Positions 14,811-23,583 of a stretch of DNA of 64,000 nucleotides are shown piece by piece; within the stretch, counting starts at the first letter, position 1, and every line of letters begins with the position of its first letter. Made by a program: the position numbers and the translations under genes. The notes beneath the pieces were generated by a model that worked only from the letters and a program-made list of their open reading frames with translations, searched no databases and was not told where the DNA came from. The stretch comes from JALOAR01 sp041649615 (lineage in GTDB: Bacteria > Patescibacteriota > Minisyncoccia > UBA6257 > Colwellbacteraceae). Where the stretch lies: positions 1 through 64,000 of the forward strand of contig JBAZMT010000001.1 in assembly GCA_041649615.1 (NCBI GenBank), in the 5' to 3' direction.

Positions 14811-17735
14811 GTGAACGAGACTGAATTTCTGAAGCGTTATAAAGAGCTTAATCTCGCCCAAAAAGAGGCGGTAGACACGCTTGAGGGACCCGTAATGGTC
14901 ATTGCGGGACCGGGGACGGGCAAGACAAGGACGCTTACTTTGAGGATCGCGAATATCGTGCGGCAAACGGATACAGAGCCGGACAATATTTTAGCTCTTA
15001 CTTTTACGGAAGCGGGAGTTATTTCAATGAGAAAAAACTTGGCGGAAGTGATGGGAGCGGACGCCTATGCCGTGAACATAAACACTTTTCACGGATTTTC
15101 AAACAACGTCATTAAAACTTATCCGGAGTGTTTTCCCCGCATCATCGGTTCGGAACCGATAACCGATTCCGAGAAAATAAGAATAATTGAAAGCGTTTTA
15201 GAAAACACATCTCTTAAAAAACTTCGTCCGATGGGGGACAGGTTTCACTATCTTCGCGACATTTTAGGGGCGATAAGCGATCTGAAGCGGGAAGGAGTGG
15301 ATGTAAAAGACTTTAAGGAAATCGTTTCCGAATGGAGAAAGAAATTCTCCGCGATAGAAGACCTTTATTACAACTCGGGGCGATACAAAGGAAAAATGAA
15401 AGGGAAATACGCCGATGAGGAAAAGGACATCGTCAAAAACGAAGATTTGACTCTTATTTACGAAACTTATGAAAAAGAGCTCGCGGAGAGAAAACTCTAC
15501 GATTACGAGGATATGATAATGGAGACGCTCAAGGCCTTAAGAATGGACGAGAATCTTTTACTTTCGCTTCAGGAGAAATACCAGTACGTCTTGGTGGATG
15601 AACATCAGGACAGCAACAAAGCGCAGAACAAAATACTGGAACTGCTTTTGAGCTTTCATGACAATCCGAACGTTTTTATCGTGGGAGACCAGAAACAGGC
15701 CATTTTCCGCTTTCAGGGGGCATCGCTTGATAATTTCTATTATTTTAAAGATCTCTATATACAAGCGAAACTGATCGCACTCGGGGAAAATTACCGTTCA
15801 ACGGAAGAAATCCTTTCGGGAGCGTACAGCTTGATTCCCGAAGACGAGGAACTTAAATCATCGGTCGGCAAGGGAGAAAAAATAAAGATTTATGAATTCG
15901 CGAACGAAATTGCGGAAGAATATTTTTTGGCCGACGAGATAAAGCGAAAAATCCAAGAGAAAGTGCTCCCCGAAGAAATAGCCGTTCTTTTCAGAGAAAA
16001 CAAGGACGGCATTCCGATCGCGGAGACTTTTGCAAAATACGGCATACCGTTCGTGGTGGAATCGGATAATAATCTTTTATCGGATCGGGACGTAAGGAGA
16101 ATAATAACGGTGATGAAGGCGGTATCAGACACAACGGACCCGTCCCTTGCCGAGGCGATGCACATGTCTTTTTTCGGGGTTAATCCTCTAGAGATATATA
16201 AAATTCTGGATGAAACGAGGAAAGGAAAGACAAGTCTTATGGAGTCGGTCATGAAAAGCAAAAACCCAGAAATAAAAGCCTTTGGCGAAAAAATATCCGT
16301 TTGGAGAACAATTTCCAAAAACGAGACCCTTATGGAAACGACGGATGCGATAATCACGGAATCGGGCATAGTTCCTGATATTATGGCGCGGCCCGATTCG
16401 CTTGAGCGAATGGAAAAAATCACCGATTTTTACGCTCACGTCAGAGAATTTGCGGAGAGGAAAAAAAACGCGAACTTGGAAGACTTTATAAACCACATCG
16501 GGGTTATGGAAGAATACGGAGTTTCGGTAGGAAGCAGGAAATCAGCGTTGTCCGAAAAGAAAGTCCGGCTGATGACGGCTCACCGTTCCAAGGGGCAGGA
16601 ATTCGGCTCGGTCTACGTCGTGAGGGCCATAGACGGCCTTTGGGGGAATAAGAGACGGCCGGAAAAACTACGCTTACCTTATAGCGTTTATTCGCTTTCC
16701 GGCAGGGATATAGAAAAGAGCGAAAAGCAGGATGATGAAAGAAAACTGTTTTACGTGGCTCTAACAAGAGCGAAAAGGGAGCTTGCGATTACTTGGAGCC
16801 GGGAGGGAAAAGAAGGAAGAGAACAGCTCCCGACCGAATTTATCGGAGAAATAAGGGAAGACATGGTCGTGCGCGTTCAAACCGAGAAGTGGAATAAAAA
16901 AACGCCGGAGCACATGAGGGTTTTGCTTTCGCGAGCACCAAAAACCGAACCCAAGGAGGAAATAAGAAAAATAGTTGAAGAAACGCTCAAGGAGAAAGGA
17001 TTGTCGGCAACGGACGTAAACGATTATTTGGAGTGTCCCTGGAAATATTTTTACACGGGACTTTTCAGAATACCCGAAAAAAAAGGATTGCCTCTCATAT
17101 TCGGAACAGCCGTGCATGCCGCGCTTAAAGATTTTTTTGAATCGGTCAAAGAACAAGGATTGCGGAAGGATTATTTGATTTTGAGGTTCAAACACCACTT
17201 GGGAAACGAACCGCTCAAAAAAAACGATTTCGAGGAACTTTTGGCAAAAGGAGAAAAAGCCTTATCCGCGTACTTTGACGAACATAAAGACGACCTGGAA
17301 AAAGATTTTCTCGCGGAGTTTAACATTGCCGGAGTGGAAGTTGCTCCCGACGTAACGATCAAGGGAAGGATAGACCGGATGGAGAAAAAAGGATTTTCGG
17401 ACGAGGTTATCGTAACGGATTTTAAAACGGGAAGACCGAAATCGGAGAGAGAGATAACGACCGGAAACATAAAGCGACAGCTCGTTTTTTACAAACTTCT
17501 GCTTGACGGATACAAAAACGGAAAATATAAAATGGTTTCGGCTCAAGTGGATTTCGTGGAACCGGACGAAAAGGGAAAGTGCAAAAGGGTAAGTTTTGTC
17601 GTCACTCCGGAGGAGGAAGAAACTCTGAAAAAAGAAATCATAAAAATCGCGGATGAAATCCGATCGCTTGCGTTTTGGGACAAGCGGTGTAGTGACAAAG
17701 ACTGCCCGTACTGCAAATTAAGAGAACTGATATAA
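14811..17735 (+). CDS. UvrD-like helicase fused to a PD-(D/E)XK nuclease with iron-sulfur cysteines
   Basis: A 974-residue protein. Superfamily 1 helicase motifs: AGPGTGKT (motif I, residue about 32), LVDEHQDSN (II), VGDQKQAIFRFQG (III), GENYRS (IV), MTAHRSKGQEF (V) and YVALTRAKRE (VI). The C-terminal 250 residues are a RecB/Cas4-like nuclease: GTAVHAALKDFFE, then GRIDRM and VTDFKTGRP (catalytic D..DxK). A Cys in YLECPWKYFY together with CSDKDCPYC at the extreme C-terminus resembles the four-Cys 4Fe-4S clamp of AddB/Cas4 nucleases. It probably resects or repairs DNA ends. Start GTG 14811 is judged leaderless from TATACT. Confidence 0.92.
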   Translation: MNETEFLKRYKELNLAQKEAVDTLEGPVMVIAGPGTGKTRTLTLRIANIVRQTDTEPDNILALTFTEAGVISMRKNLAEVMGADAYAVNINTFHGFSNNVIKTYPECFPRIIGSEPITDSEKIRIIESVLENTSLKKLRPMGDRFHYLRDILGAISDLKREGVDVKDFKEIVSEWRKKFSAIEDLYYNSGRYKGKMKGKYADEEKDIVKNEDLTLIYETYEKELAERKLYDYEDMIMETLKALRMDENLLLSLQEKYQYVLVDEHQDSNKAQNKILELLLSFHDNPNVFIVGDQKQAIFRFQGASLDNFYYFKDLYIQAKLIALGENYRSTEEILSGAYSLIPEDEELKSSVGKGEKIKIYEFANEIAEEYFLADEIKRKIQEKVLPEEIAVLFRENKDGIPIAETFAKYGIPFVVESDNNLLSDRDVRRIITVMKAVSDTTDPSLAEAMHMSFFGVNPLEIYKILDETRKGKTSLMESVMKSKNPEIKAFGEKISVWRTISKNETLMETTDAIITESGIVPDIMARPDSLERMEKITDFYAHVREFAERKKNANLEDFINHIGVMEEYGVSVGSRKSALSEKKVRLMTAHRSKGQEFGSVYVVRAIDGLWGNKRRPEKLRLPYSVYSLSGRDIEKSEKQDDERKLFYVALTRAKRELAITWSREGKEGREQLPTEFIGEIREDMVVRVQTEKWNKKTPEHMRVLLSRAPKTEPKEEIRKIVEETLKEKGLSATDVNDYLECPWKYFYTGLFRIPEKKGLPLIFGTAVHAALKDFFESVKEQGLRKDYLILRFKHHLGNEPLKKNDFEELLAKGEKALSAYFDEHKDDLEKDFLAEFNIAGVEVAPDVTIKGRIDRMEKKGFSDEVIVTDFKTGRPKSEREITTGNIKRQLVFYKLLLDGYKNGKYKMVSAQVDFVEPDEKGKCKRVSFVVTPEEEETLKKEIIKIADEIRSLAFWDKRCSDKDCPYCKLRELI

Positions 17736-17744
17736 TTGAGACTA

Positions 17745-18584
17745 ATGACACTAATTTCTGAACCGGAAAAAGATTATGAACTTATAGATTCGGGCGAGGG
17801 AGAAAAGCTTGAAAGATACGGAAACATAATTCTTGCTCGGCCTGATCCGCAGGCAATATGGCCGAAAACAATCCCCGAAGAGTGGAAAAAAGCGATGGCG
17901 GTTTTTAGCGGTCCCGATAAAGGCAAATGGCGCGAGAAAACGAAATTGCCCGCTTCGTGGCTGATTGACTTCGGAGGAATGAGCTTTAACATTCGCCTCT
18001 CGGCTTTCAAACACACGGGGATTTTTCCGGAGCACAAGCCGAGCTGGAGTTGGATTTCGGAACGCGTAAACAAAAGACAAATATCCGTTCTTAATCTGTT
18101 CGGTTATACGGGAGGGGCGACTCTTGCCGCCGCAAAAGCGGGAGCGAAAGTGGCTCACGTGGACGGATCAAAAGTAGCCATATCATCCGCGAAAGAAAAC
18201 GCAAAGGTTTCCGGTCTTGATAAAAAGCCCATAAGGTGGATATTGGATGACGCACTAACCTTCGTTAAAAGAGAAGTAAGAAGAGGAAGCAAATATGACG
18301 GGATAATAATGGACCCGCCTTCTTACGGACACGGGCCGAAGGGAGAAATGTGGCAAATTGAAAAAAGCTTACCCGAGCTTATAGGTGCGTGCAGAGAAAT
18401 ACTTTCGGTAAAACCAACGTTCTTTTTGATCAACGGATACGCTTCCGGATATTCGGCTATTTCGTACGGTAATTTACTCGCGGGTTATTTTAAGGATAAA
18501 GAAATTGAAACGGGGGAACTCACAATAAGAGAAAACAGCGGAAGATTACTTCCCGCGGGAATATTCGGAAGATGGAATACCTAA
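17745..18584 (+). CDS. Class I SAM-dependent RNA methyltransferase (RlmI-like, COG1092)
   Basis: TATAAT at 17731-17736 overlaps the helicase stop and lies 8 bases before ATG 17745, so this start is preferred over the in-frame TTG 17736; 279 residues. The SAM-binding Rossmann motif is VLNLFGYTGGATLAAAKAG, followed by acidic VDGSKVA and the catalytic-type motif MDPPSYGHG. This family includes the 23S rRNA cytosine methyltransferase RlmI; the target here is not known. The PUA domain of RlmI is absent, and the N-terminal part resembles the shorter CPR/archaeal forms. A hairpin and repeat follow. Confidence 0.85.
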   Translation: MTLISEPEKDYELIDSGEGEKLERYGNIILARPDPQAIWPKTIPEEWKKAMAVFSGPDKGKWREKTKLPASWLIDFGGMSFNIRLSAFKHTGIFPEHKPSWSWISERVNKRQISVLNLFGYTGGATLAAAKAGAKVAHVDGSKVAISSAKENAKVSGLDKKPIRWILDDALTFVKREVRRGSKYDGIIMDPPSYGHGPKGEMWQIEKSLPELIGACREILSVKPTFFLINGYASGYSAISYGNLLAGYFKDKEIETGELTIRENSGRLLPAGIFGRWNT

Positions 18585-18591
18585 GTCATAA

Positions 18592-18608
18592 TTTTCAATT
18601 TCTAATTT
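18592..18608. repeat. TTTTCAATTTCTAATTT dispersed A/T repeat
   Basis: The same 17-base word occurs at 59589-59605, in both places followed by CGAAAGA and a TTCAATTTCCCTCCCT stretch. A related A/T array lies at 35873-35925. Confidence 0.7.
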
Positions 18609-18629
18609 ACGAAAGAATTTTCAATTTCC

Positions 18630-18657
18630 CTCCCTACGGGAGACCTCCCGTAGGGAG
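18630..18657. repeat. Perfect 12-bp stem-loop
   Basis: CTCCCTACGGGA and TCCCGTAGGGAG are separated by four bases. There is no T-run directly after it, so it is not a classic terminator; it may be part of the dispersed repeat starting at 18592. Confidence 0.7.
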
Positions 18658-18679
18658 ATAATTTTCAACTAGAAACTTA

Positions 18680-19330
18680 ATGGTAAATGTTTTATACGAG
18701 GATAATCATATAATCGCCGTGCTAAAACCGGCTGGGATTCCGGTTGAAAAAGGGAGAAGAAACGTTTATCTCGCGGGACAAGTAAAGGATTACTTGAAGA
18801 ATAAATATAAAAAACCGGGAAACGTTTTTTTGGGTATCGTGCACCGGCTTGATCAACCCGTATCGGGAATAGTTCTTTTCGGGAAAACGAGCAAGGGCGC
18901 CTCAAGACTTTCCGAACAATTCAGGGAAAGAGAATTGGAAAAAGTTTATCGGGCAGTGCTTGTGGGAAAATTAAAAAGAAAAAAGGGAATATTAAAATCG
19001 CGGATTAAAAAAGAAGGAGGAAATTATTTCAGAGCAACTACCGATCCGAAAGGTAAAGAAGCGGAACTGGAATACAGAATAGTGAAAGAAGGGGAATTCA
19101 ATAGCCTTGCGGAAATAAGGCTCGGGACGGGCAGGTTCCACCAAATAAGGGCGCAATTCGCGGCTATCGGACATCCAATTATGGGAGATGCGAAATACGG
19201 CTCTCCCACGGTATTGCCGGAGGGAAAAATCGCTCTGCATTCCACAAAACTTACTTTTATGGCGGCAACGGGAGAAAGAAAGGTGGAGCTTGTTTCTTCA
19301 GAGCCGGAATATTTCAAGGAATTGCTGTAA
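18680..19330 (+). CDS. RluA-family pseudouridine synthase
   Basis: A 216-residue catalytic domain without an S4 domain. The signature HRLDQPVSG carries the catalytic Asp58, followed by LEKVYRAVLVG and the RFHQIRAQFAAIGHPIMGDAKYG block typical of RluA/RluD enzymes. It isomerises uridine to pseudouridine in rRNA or tRNA; the site modified cannot be read from the sequence. ATG 18680 has no SD. It follows the methyltransferase after a 95-base gap containing a perfect hairpin, so it may be separately transcribed. Confidence 0.92.
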   Translation: MVNVLYEDNHIIAVLKPAGIPVEKGRRNVYLAGQVKDYLKNKYKKPGNVFLGIVHRLDQPVSGIVLFGKTSKGASRLSEQFRERELEKVYRAVLVGKLKRKKGILKSRIKKEGGNYFRATTDPKGKEAELEYRIVKEGEFNSLAEIRLGTGRFHQIRAQFAAIGHPIMGDAKYGSPTVLPEGKIALHSTKLTFMAATGERKVELVSSEPEYFKELL

Positions 19331-19339
19331 ATATTTTTC

Positions 19340-19369
19340 TTGACACAGACACTTCAAAAGTGGTATTCA
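19340..19369 (+). promoter_or_regulatory. Sigma70-type promoter for the 19411-20198 operon
   Basis: TTGACA (19340-19345), an 18-base spacer and TATTCA (19364-19369), starting ten bases after the pseudouridine synthase stop. Confidence 0.65.
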
Positions 19370-19410
19370 GGAGAAAGCAATAATTAAAAATTGAAAGGAA
19401 GGTCTTGGGA

Positions 19411-19878
19411 ATGAAAACGCTTTTGATCCCGTTTGTTCTTGTTCTTTCTTGGGTTATCGCCGCTATCACGTCGTCTCTTTTCTTTGCAAATGAAACGTTT
19501 TTGATCGTTTCCTATGTCGTCATTTTCGGCATTTCCGCGGCTGTGATTTGCCACCTCATCATTTCTCGCCGGCACGCGCGAAAAAATAGCACGCGTCTCT
19601 TTTTAGAGATGACTCTAGTGGCGGCACAGCCTTCAGACAAAGGACTGCAGACAAAAGGAGAAAGGTTTGATAAAGGGGGAGGATACGTTGAGTTTTTTCG
19701 TCGTGATGAAAAGAACGGAAAGGTCGTAACGCTTCGTGTGAGCCGCGATATGAACGTGTCACTCGTTTTCCCGTCGCACGAGCAACTGACATATCCTCAC
19801 GTGGATCCCGAATATATCGTGGATTTGAGCGTTAGGGTCGGGAAGGAAATTAAACGCCTGATGGAGGAACCGCGCTAA
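19411..19878 (+). CDS. Unknown membrane protein with two helices
   Basis: A 155-residue protein; ATG 19411 is placed by AAGGAAGG about 8 bases upstream. Two transmembrane helices occupy about residues 3-25 and 29-50, followed by a basic stop (SRRHARK) and a roughly 100-residue soluble domain, likely cytosolic. That domain reads VEFFRRDEKNGKVVTLRVSRD, then a Ser/His-containing VFPSHEQLTYPHVDPEYIVDL. No family was recognised. First gene of an SD-led two-gene unit with its own promoter and terminator. Confidence 0.7.
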   Translation: MKTLLIPFVLVLSWVIAAITSSLFFANETFLIVSYVVIFGISAAVICHLIISRRHARKNSTRLFLEMTLVAAQPSDKGLQTKGERFDKGGGYVEFFRRDEKNGKVVTLRVSRDMNVSLVFPSHEQLTYPHVDPEYIVDLSVRVGKEIKRLMEEPR

Positions 19879-19895
19879 GCTAGGAGGCATTCAAT

Positions 19896-20198
19896 ATGAG
19901 TTGGTTAGTGAGAAGAAGCAGAAAATTGGCTGCGCAACTGCGGAAGACTCTCTCCTTTATGGAAGATGACGATTATGCCATTTTCATGAAGGACGACGGC
20001 ACCGAGCTCGTCGTCGATATGCAGGAGCTCAAGAATGTGAGGACAGCCATCGCAAGAGTCCTCATTGGGCATGATTTCATATTCCAGTCTCATGTTGGAA
20101 GATTGGATTCCTGCAACGCAGATGAGGTTTGCCATAGCGTTCTCGAAACAGTAAGGCGCTGGCAAAAAGGCTGGCGGCCGCAAACCAAACTCTCGTAG
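19896..20198 (+). CDS. Unknown 100-residue protein
   Basis: ATG 19896 follows AGGAGG (19882-19887) by 8 bases. A basic N-terminus (VRRSRKLAAQLRK) is followed by an acidic, mainly helical body with MEDDDYAIFMKDDGTELVVDM and two Cys in the C-terminal third. No family was recognised. It lies 17 bases after the membrane protein gene and precedes a strong terminator, so the two are co-transcribed and may work together. Confidence 0.68.
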   Translation: MSWLVRRSRKLAAQLRKTLSFMEDDDYAIFMKDDGTELVVDMQELKNVRTAIARVLIGHDFIFQSHVGRLDSCNADEVCHSVLETVRRWQKGWRPQTKLS

Positions 20199-20211
20199 AA
20201 TCTATCTCATG

Positions 20212-20238
20212 CCACCGCAACAATGCGGTGGTTTTTTT
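20212..20238 (+). terminator. Terminator of the 19411-20198 operon
   Basis: CCACCGCA and TGCGGTGG form an 8-bp stem with a four-base loop, then seven T. The T-run runs directly into the TATACT box of eno. Confidence 0.92.
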
Positions 20239-20239
20239 G

Positions 20240-20245
20240 TATACT
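20240..20245 (+). promoter_or_regulatory. -10 box of a leaderless promoter (eno)
   Basis: TATACT lies 7 bases before ATG 20253, with no SD. Confidence 0.55.
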
Positions 20246-20252
20246 TAAATTG

Positions 20253-21524
20253 ATGACAATAATGTCCGTAAGGGCAACCGAGATTTTGGATAGTCGGGGC
20301 AATCCGACCGTAAAGGCATATGTTCGTTTGGCGGATGGAACCGAGGCGAGCGCCTCCGTTCCTTCGGGGGTTTCTACGGGAGAAGAAGAAGCCGCTGAAT
20401 TGAGGGACGGGGATGAAAGATTTAACGGAATGGGAGTGTTGACTGCCAAGACCCATGTGAATGCCGAAATAGCAACCGCGATATCCGGAATGGATGCGGG
20501 CGATCAGGCTCTGATTGATGAAAAACTGATCAAGCTTGATAAAACGAATAATAAATCAAAGCTCGGAGCGAACGCGATCCTTGCCGTCTCGCTTGCGGTT
20601 GCGCGCGCCGCGGCCGTTTCGGCCGGAGAGCCGCTTTACAGGTATCTAAATAGAATATCCAAAGTGAGTCCTTTCCGCCGCGGAATGGGCGAGACCGGCA
20701 TGAAAATGCCAATCCCTCTTTTAAACATAATGAACGGAGGGGCGCACGCCAACTTCGTGACAGACATTCAGGAATACATGGTGATACCGGCCGGGTTTAA
20801 AAACTTTCGCGAATCGTTAAGAGCGGGAGCGGAAATTTATACAAATTTGCGAACCATTTTAAGAGAAAGAAATCTTTCCGTGAACGTCGGCGACGAGGGG
20901 GGATTCGCTCCGGAAGTTAGAGACAACGTAGAACCGTTAACGCTCATGGCGGAAGCCGTAGATCGGGCGGGATACACTTTGGGGCAAAACGTGAGTTTCG
21001 GCATAGACGCGGCCGCTTCCGAATTTCGTAAGGGAAGCAAGTATGTCTTTAACAAAGAAGGAAGAGAATTGTCTACCGATGAGCTTGCGGATTTTTACAA
21101 ACAAATCGCGAGAGAAAACGGAGTTATGAGCATAGAGGATCCTTTTGCCGAAGACGACATAGATAGTTTTGTAGCGCTTAACAGGGAATTGGACGATGCG
21201 ATACAGATCGTGGGAGACGACTTGTATGTGACGAATGCCGAGAAAATAAGAGAGGGAATAAATCGGGGAGCGACAAACGCCGTCATCATAAAACCGAATC
21301 AGATCGGAACCTTGACCGAAACTTTTGAAGCCATTTTCACCGCGGCGGAAGGAGGACAATCGGTTATTATTTCTCACCGAAGCGGAGAAACGGAAGATCC
21401 GTTCATCGCGGATTTGTCGGTTGCGGTCGGAGCGGATGAAATAAAGACGGGGGCGCCGGCGAGAGGAGAAAGAACGGCGAAGTATAATCGTCTGCTGGAA
21501 ATAGAAGAGGAGTTACAGTTGTAA
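20253..21524 (+). CDS. eno: Enolase
   Basis: Interconverts 2-phosphoglycerate and phosphoenolpyruvate. The N-terminus has ATEILDSRGNPTVKA, then MPIPLLNIMNGGAHA, the metal-binding Asp in GIDAAASEF, SIEDPFAEDD and VGDDLYVTN, and the catalytic Lys in IIKPNQIGTLTE, followed by ISHRSGETED. Full length at 423 residues. ATG 20253 is preferred because TATACT (20240-20245) ends 7 bases upstream; ATG 20262 is an alternative. It stands alone after a terminator and is convergent with the RNase H gene. Confidence 0.96.
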   Translation: MTIMSVRATEILDSRGNPTVKAYVRLADGTEASASVPSGVSTGEEEAAELRDGDERFNGMGVLTAKTHVNAEIATAISGMDAGDQALIDEKLIKLDKTNNKSKLGANAILAVSLAVARAAAVSAGEPLYRYLNRISKVSPFRRGMGETGMKMPIPLLNIMNGGAHANFVTDIQEYMVIPAGFKNFRESLRAGAEIYTNLRTILRERNLSVNVGDEGGFAPEVRDNVEPLTLMAEAVDRAGYTLGQNVSFGIDAAASEFRKGSKYVFNKEGRELSTDELADFYKQIARENGVMSIEDPFAEDDIDSFVALNRELDDAIQIVGDDLYVTNAEKIREGINRGATNAVIIKPNQIGTLTETFEAIFTAAEGGQSVIISHRSGETEDPFIADLSVAVGADEIKTGAPARGERTAKYNRLLEIEEELQL

Positions 21525-21531
21525 TTCTCAT

Positions 21532-21602
21532 AAAAATATTCATGAATGAACCCGCTCCAAGGCCGCTTGGGCCGGTCTTTAAGTTCATTCATGAATATTT
21601 TT
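21532..21602. terminator. Long perfect inverted repeat between eno and the RNase H gene
   Basis: A 20-bp perfect stem (21532-21551 with 21583-21602) encloses a 31-base GC-rich loop that itself can fold (CCAAG/CTTGG). The A-run and T-run at its ends would allow termination from both sides of this convergent pair. It is much longer than the other terminators here and could also be a small mobile-repeat relic. Confidence 0.75.
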
Positions 21603-21615
21603 ATTTAGAAGAATT

Positions 21616-22221
21616 TCACTTATGGAATCCTAAATCGGCAGGATTGTCGTCGCCTGAAATGAGGGTGAGAGAGCCGCCAAGTCTTTCAAATTCTTTTCGC
21701 AGAGCGGAGACTTCGCGCGCCAAAACTTTTGTTTCTTCGGGAATTTCTTTTTTGACGAGCCATTTTGACCAGTAATTCACGACAAGCCTGCTGTCGCCAA
21801 AAATATTTTTTTCCTTGACGAGTTTCGCCAGTTCAAAAGCGTATTTGCAGGCGAGGAGCTCTCCGTAATTGTTGGTTTTTCCTTTTGGCAACAAATGTTT
21901 CCCGTGTTTGTTTACGAGTTCCTTGTGAAGAACTTTGCTTAGCAAATCTTTCCCGTTTTTATCCGTTACGCTTATTTCCACCCCTTCGCCTCGGCCGGTG
22001 CCGGCGTCAAAATAAATTCCCTTTGGCATTTTTTTGGGGATTCGGACTTCATACTTGGCGCCCGCGAAAAGCCAGCTCTTCGCATCGGAGAGATTAGTGA
22101 ATCCTTTGTAGCGCGCGTCTTTAATTCCTGAAACTAACTTCTTGCATTCTTCCCAGGAGTTGACTATTCCTTTTTTACCGTTCGGTAAAAGATACGCGTA
22201 ATGAGTGTTTTTTTGGGGCAT
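21616..22221 (-). CDS. RNase H with N-terminal viroplasmin-like domain
   Basis: A 201-residue protein from ATG 22221. The N-terminal ~55 residues (HYAYLLPNGKKGIVNSWEECKKLV...GFTNLSDAKSW) match the hybrid-binding/viroplasmin domain of RNase HI. The C-terminal domain has IYFDAGTG, TNNYGELLACKYAF, GDSRLVVNYW and GDDNPADLG, giving the D-E-D-D catalytic set. It would cleave RNA in RNA-DNA hybrids. The start overlaps the upstream stop by one base (TAATG), so it is coupled to the GerMN gene. Confidence 0.88.
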   Translation of the reverse strand: MPQKNTHYAYLLPNGKKGIVNSWEECKKLVSGIKDARYKGFTNLSDAKSWLFAGAKYEVRIPKKMPKGIYFDAGTGRGEGVEISVTDKNGKDLLSKVLHKELVNKHGKHLLPKGKTNNYGELLACKYAFELAKLVKEKNIFGDSRLVVNYWSKWLVKKEIPEETKVLAREVSALRKEFERLGGSLTLISGDDNPADLGFHK

Positions 22222-23093
22222 TAGGGCTGTAAGATATCTTCGGAGCGGCCGTTTATGGAAATCACCACGCTTTTTACGGCGGGAAATTGCTTTAAGGTTT
22301 CGGTAATCTGGGAGCGAATGGCGGTAACGCGACAAGAACCGCCGACCTGAAATTCCAAACTTTCCGAAAAATCGGCATAGACTACGCCGTCCGTGATGGA
22401 TATGCGATTTAAAGCGACTCCGTCCGGCAAAGAGGTGAGAAATCCGTTTGTTCGTTCGGTTTCCGTAGGGCCTTTAAGGAGCTCTAAAATAGCGGCTTTG
22501 GCGACTCCTTGAGTTTCTGGAACTTTCCTGACTGCGGGATAAACCAAATTGCAAGGATCGGCATCGCTCGTGGGGGACGTTTTACTGAAGTAAACATTCA
22601 GAGTCATTTGTTCATTTTGAAAGTCAATATTTACGGGGATTATCAAAGAGTCGTCCAGTTCGCGGATATCCGAGGGATTGTCTTTGTGAAAAATGATCTT
22701 TGCGGGGCCTTGATAATTGTCTGAAAGATCAAGCGTGACCGAGAAAGGAACGAAATCACTCGTCATCCAATCGCTTTCGGCTTTCGCGATTCCCGAAGAT
22801 ATGCGGACACCAGCGCCATCCGTTATCTCAACGGGGAAAGAAGCTTCAAAGAACCACGAGCCTCTGGCTTCGCCTTTCACGACAACGGGGAAAAGAGTTA
22901 TCGTCTCGTTCGGGACCAGAGTATTTACTTTTATAAGATCGGCTTTTTCTTGGGCATTGCCCAAATCTTTCGTATTTGCGGGCGAGAGCTTTTTAGAACC
23001 GGAAAAATAAAACAGGATCGCTATAACTCCGATCACGACCACTGCGGCGAGAGAAATCCAAATCCACTTGTTTTTATTAAGAGTCGTAGGCAT
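22221..23093 (-). CDS. Membrane-anchored Gmad2-GerMN domain protein
   Basis: A 290-residue protein: one N-terminal transmembrane helix (about residues 10-30), then an Ig-like Gmad2 domain (around GEARGSWFFEASFPVEI to FHKDNPSD), then a GerMN domain (VYFSKTS... to the C-terminus with LKGPTETE and VVYADFSESL). These domains occur in spore germination lipoproteins and in many non-sporulating bacteria, where they are probably surface or wall-associated; the exact role is unknown. TATAAT on the minus strand (23106-23101) lies 7 bases before the ATG, so the mRNA is probably leaderless. Confidence 0.85.
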   Translation of the reverse strand: MPTTLNKNKWIWISLAAVVVIGVIAILFYFSGSKKLSPANTKDLGNAQEKADLIKVNTLVPNETITLFPVVVKGEARGSWFFEASFPVEITDGAGVRISSGIAKAESDWMTSDFVPFSVTLDLSDNYQGPAKIIFHKDNPSDIRELDDSLIIPVNIDFQNEQMTLNVYFSKTSPTSDADPCNLVYPAVRKVPETQGVAKAAILELLKGPTETERTNGFLTSLPDGVALNRISITDGVVYADFSESLEFQVGGSCRVTAIRSQITETLKQFPAVKSVVISINGRSEDILQP

Positions 23094-23100
23094 GAGCCTT

Positions 23101-23134
23101 ATTATATAGCTTACCCTGGTTTTTGTGATATAAT
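23101..23134. promoter_or_regulatory. Back-to-back leaderless promoters
   Basis: TATAAT at 23129-23134 points right, 6 bases before ATG 23141; its mirror at 23101-23106 points left, 7 bases before ATG 23093. The -35 regions would overlap, so the two genes may compete for polymerase. Confidence 0.7.
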
Positions 23135-23140
23135 AGACTC

Positions 23141-23575
23141 ATGAACGAGACAGAGAAAAGGGCGCTTGAATTCATGAAAACGACTCCTCCGTGCGTTATT
23201 GCCACTTGTGCCGGAGAAGGCAAAACCGAGGCGGCGATGATTTACGCCTACCCGAACGATGAGTTTACGTTCTTCATATCAACGAACGCCAATTCAAGAA
23301 AAATAGAAAACATCAGAAGCAATCCTCGCGTATCGCTCGTGTTCGGGAATCCGGAAAAAATGATGACCGTTCAGCTTGACGGAAACATGAGAATTTTAGA
23401 AGGAGAAGACGCGAGAAAAGCGAAAGAATTCATAATCACGGCGGACGTCACTCAACGATTGCACGTGGCCAAAGAACCTTTGGCGCTTTTGGAATTCAAG
23501 CCTTTCTGGATGAGATTCTCCGCTTTTCTTGACGTGCCGGAAACGATATACGAGAAAACGTTCAACGTTTATTAA
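23141..23575 (+). CDS. Pyridoxamine 5'-phosphate oxidase-like flavin protein
   Basis: A 144-residue split-barrel protein. CVIATCAGEGKTEAAMIYAY and FISTNANSRKIENIRSNPRVSLVF are the typical FMN-binding strands of the PNPOx-like family, and PFWMRFSAF is the usual C-terminal strand. Members bind FMN or F420 and reduce small molecules; the substrate is unknown. It is preceded by TATAAT 6 bases upstream with no SD. A small membrane protein gene follows after 8 bases. Confidence 0.85.
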   Translation: MNETEKRALEFMKTTPPCVIATCAGEGKTEAAMIYAYPNDEFTFFISTNANSRKIENIRSNPRVSLVFGNPEKMMTVQLDGNMRILEGEDARKAKEFIITADVTQRLHVAKEPLALLEFKPFWMRFSAFLDVPETIYEKTFNVY

Positions 23576-23583
23576 TCCTCAAG

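Noticed and set aside
15890..16423. Long minus-strand frame inside the helicase gene
   Set aside because: It is a shadow of the helicase frame, with low-complexity Ser/Ile-rich translation and no start signals.
20223..20252. Extended N-terminus of enolase from 20223
   Set aside because: The extra residues come from the upstream terminator stem; the TATACT box lies downstream of that start.
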